Below, one piece after another: positions 5,891-5,917 of a stretch of DNA of 5,917 nucleotides. This stretch comes from Tissierellia bacterium (GTDB lineage Bacteria; Bacillota; Clostridia; Tissierellales; Tissierellaceae), in contig JAAYLY010000025.1 of the NCBI GenBank assembly GCA_012521625.1, positions 1 to 5,917 on the forward strand, given 5' to 3'. Made by a program: the position numbers and the translations under genes. The stretch's first letter is position 1. The number at the start of each line of letters is the position of its first letter. A model generated the notes under the pieces. The model worked only from the letters and a program-made list of their open reading frames with translations, searched no databases and had not been told where the DNA came from.

Positions 5891-5917
5891 TTGACAATTC
5901 CTTCCTTTATGATATAA

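Noticed and set aside
5712..5897. A 61-codon minus-strand reading frame over the right-edge hairpins
   Set aside because: It runs straight through the inverted repeats and has no protein-like domain signal. Its amino acid sequence is explained by the hairpin DNA, so it is treated as non-coding mobile-element-like sequence.
1..5917. CRISPR array or toxin-antitoxin/defence cassette
   Set aside because: No regularly spaced direct repeats and no short overlapping gene pairs are present. All sizeable genes belong to transport or hydrolase families.

Overview
The window is a low-GC chromosomal segment. The Shine-Dalgarno sites are strong, the intrinsic terminators have U-tracts, and AGG, ATA, CTA and GCC codons are used heavily. 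Together with a tandem glycine riboswitch driving an AgcS symporter, this suggests an anaerobic, amino-acid-using Firmicute of the Clostridia/Tissierellia type. That assignment is inference; no rRNA or marker gene is present.

Layout. Bases 3-65 are the last codons of an unrecognised gene. A near-consensus sigma-A promoter (212-240) starts a roughly 300-base leader. It holds a two-aptamer glycine riboswitch (281-433), an intrinsic terminator (456-491) and a hairpin that covers the ribosome-binding site (498-547). The leader controls an alanine/glycine:cation symporter, agcS (552-1922). Downstream, in the same direction and with no terminator between, lies the decayed C-terminal end of a SAF-domain oxidoreductase-like gene (2006-2353). 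A terminator at 2388-2417 closes this unit and probably also serves the convergent gene. On the minus strand, 2479-3387 encodes an acetamidase/formamidase-family enzyme with its own clear promoter (3426-3454). Divergent from it, 3584-5629 encodes a secreted serine hydrolase with three kinds of module: a copper-amine-oxidase-N-like domain, a beta-lactamase/PBP-like domain and two copies of a C-terminal beta-rich repeat. It ends at a strong terminator (5673-5700). The last 217 bases hold no convincing gene. They contain two overlapping short palindromes and two hairpins resembling an end of an IS200/IS605-type element.

How the parts work together. The symporter should bring glycine or alanine in with Na+ (or H+), and the riboswitch senses cytosolic glycine. 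Base pairing visible in the leader predicts an OFF switch: 365-372 can pair with 453-460, and 421-427 with 442-448. Both pairings break the second aptamer, and the first also breaks the terminator, so glycine binding should favour termination. The amidase (ammonia release from small amides) and the secreted hydrolase (peptidoglycan, peptide or ester substrate) are separately transcribed and have no evident link to glycine uptake. Nothing here clearly forms a new multigene system. The most informative parts are the riboswitch expression platform, the decaying SAF gene and the mobile-element-like end.
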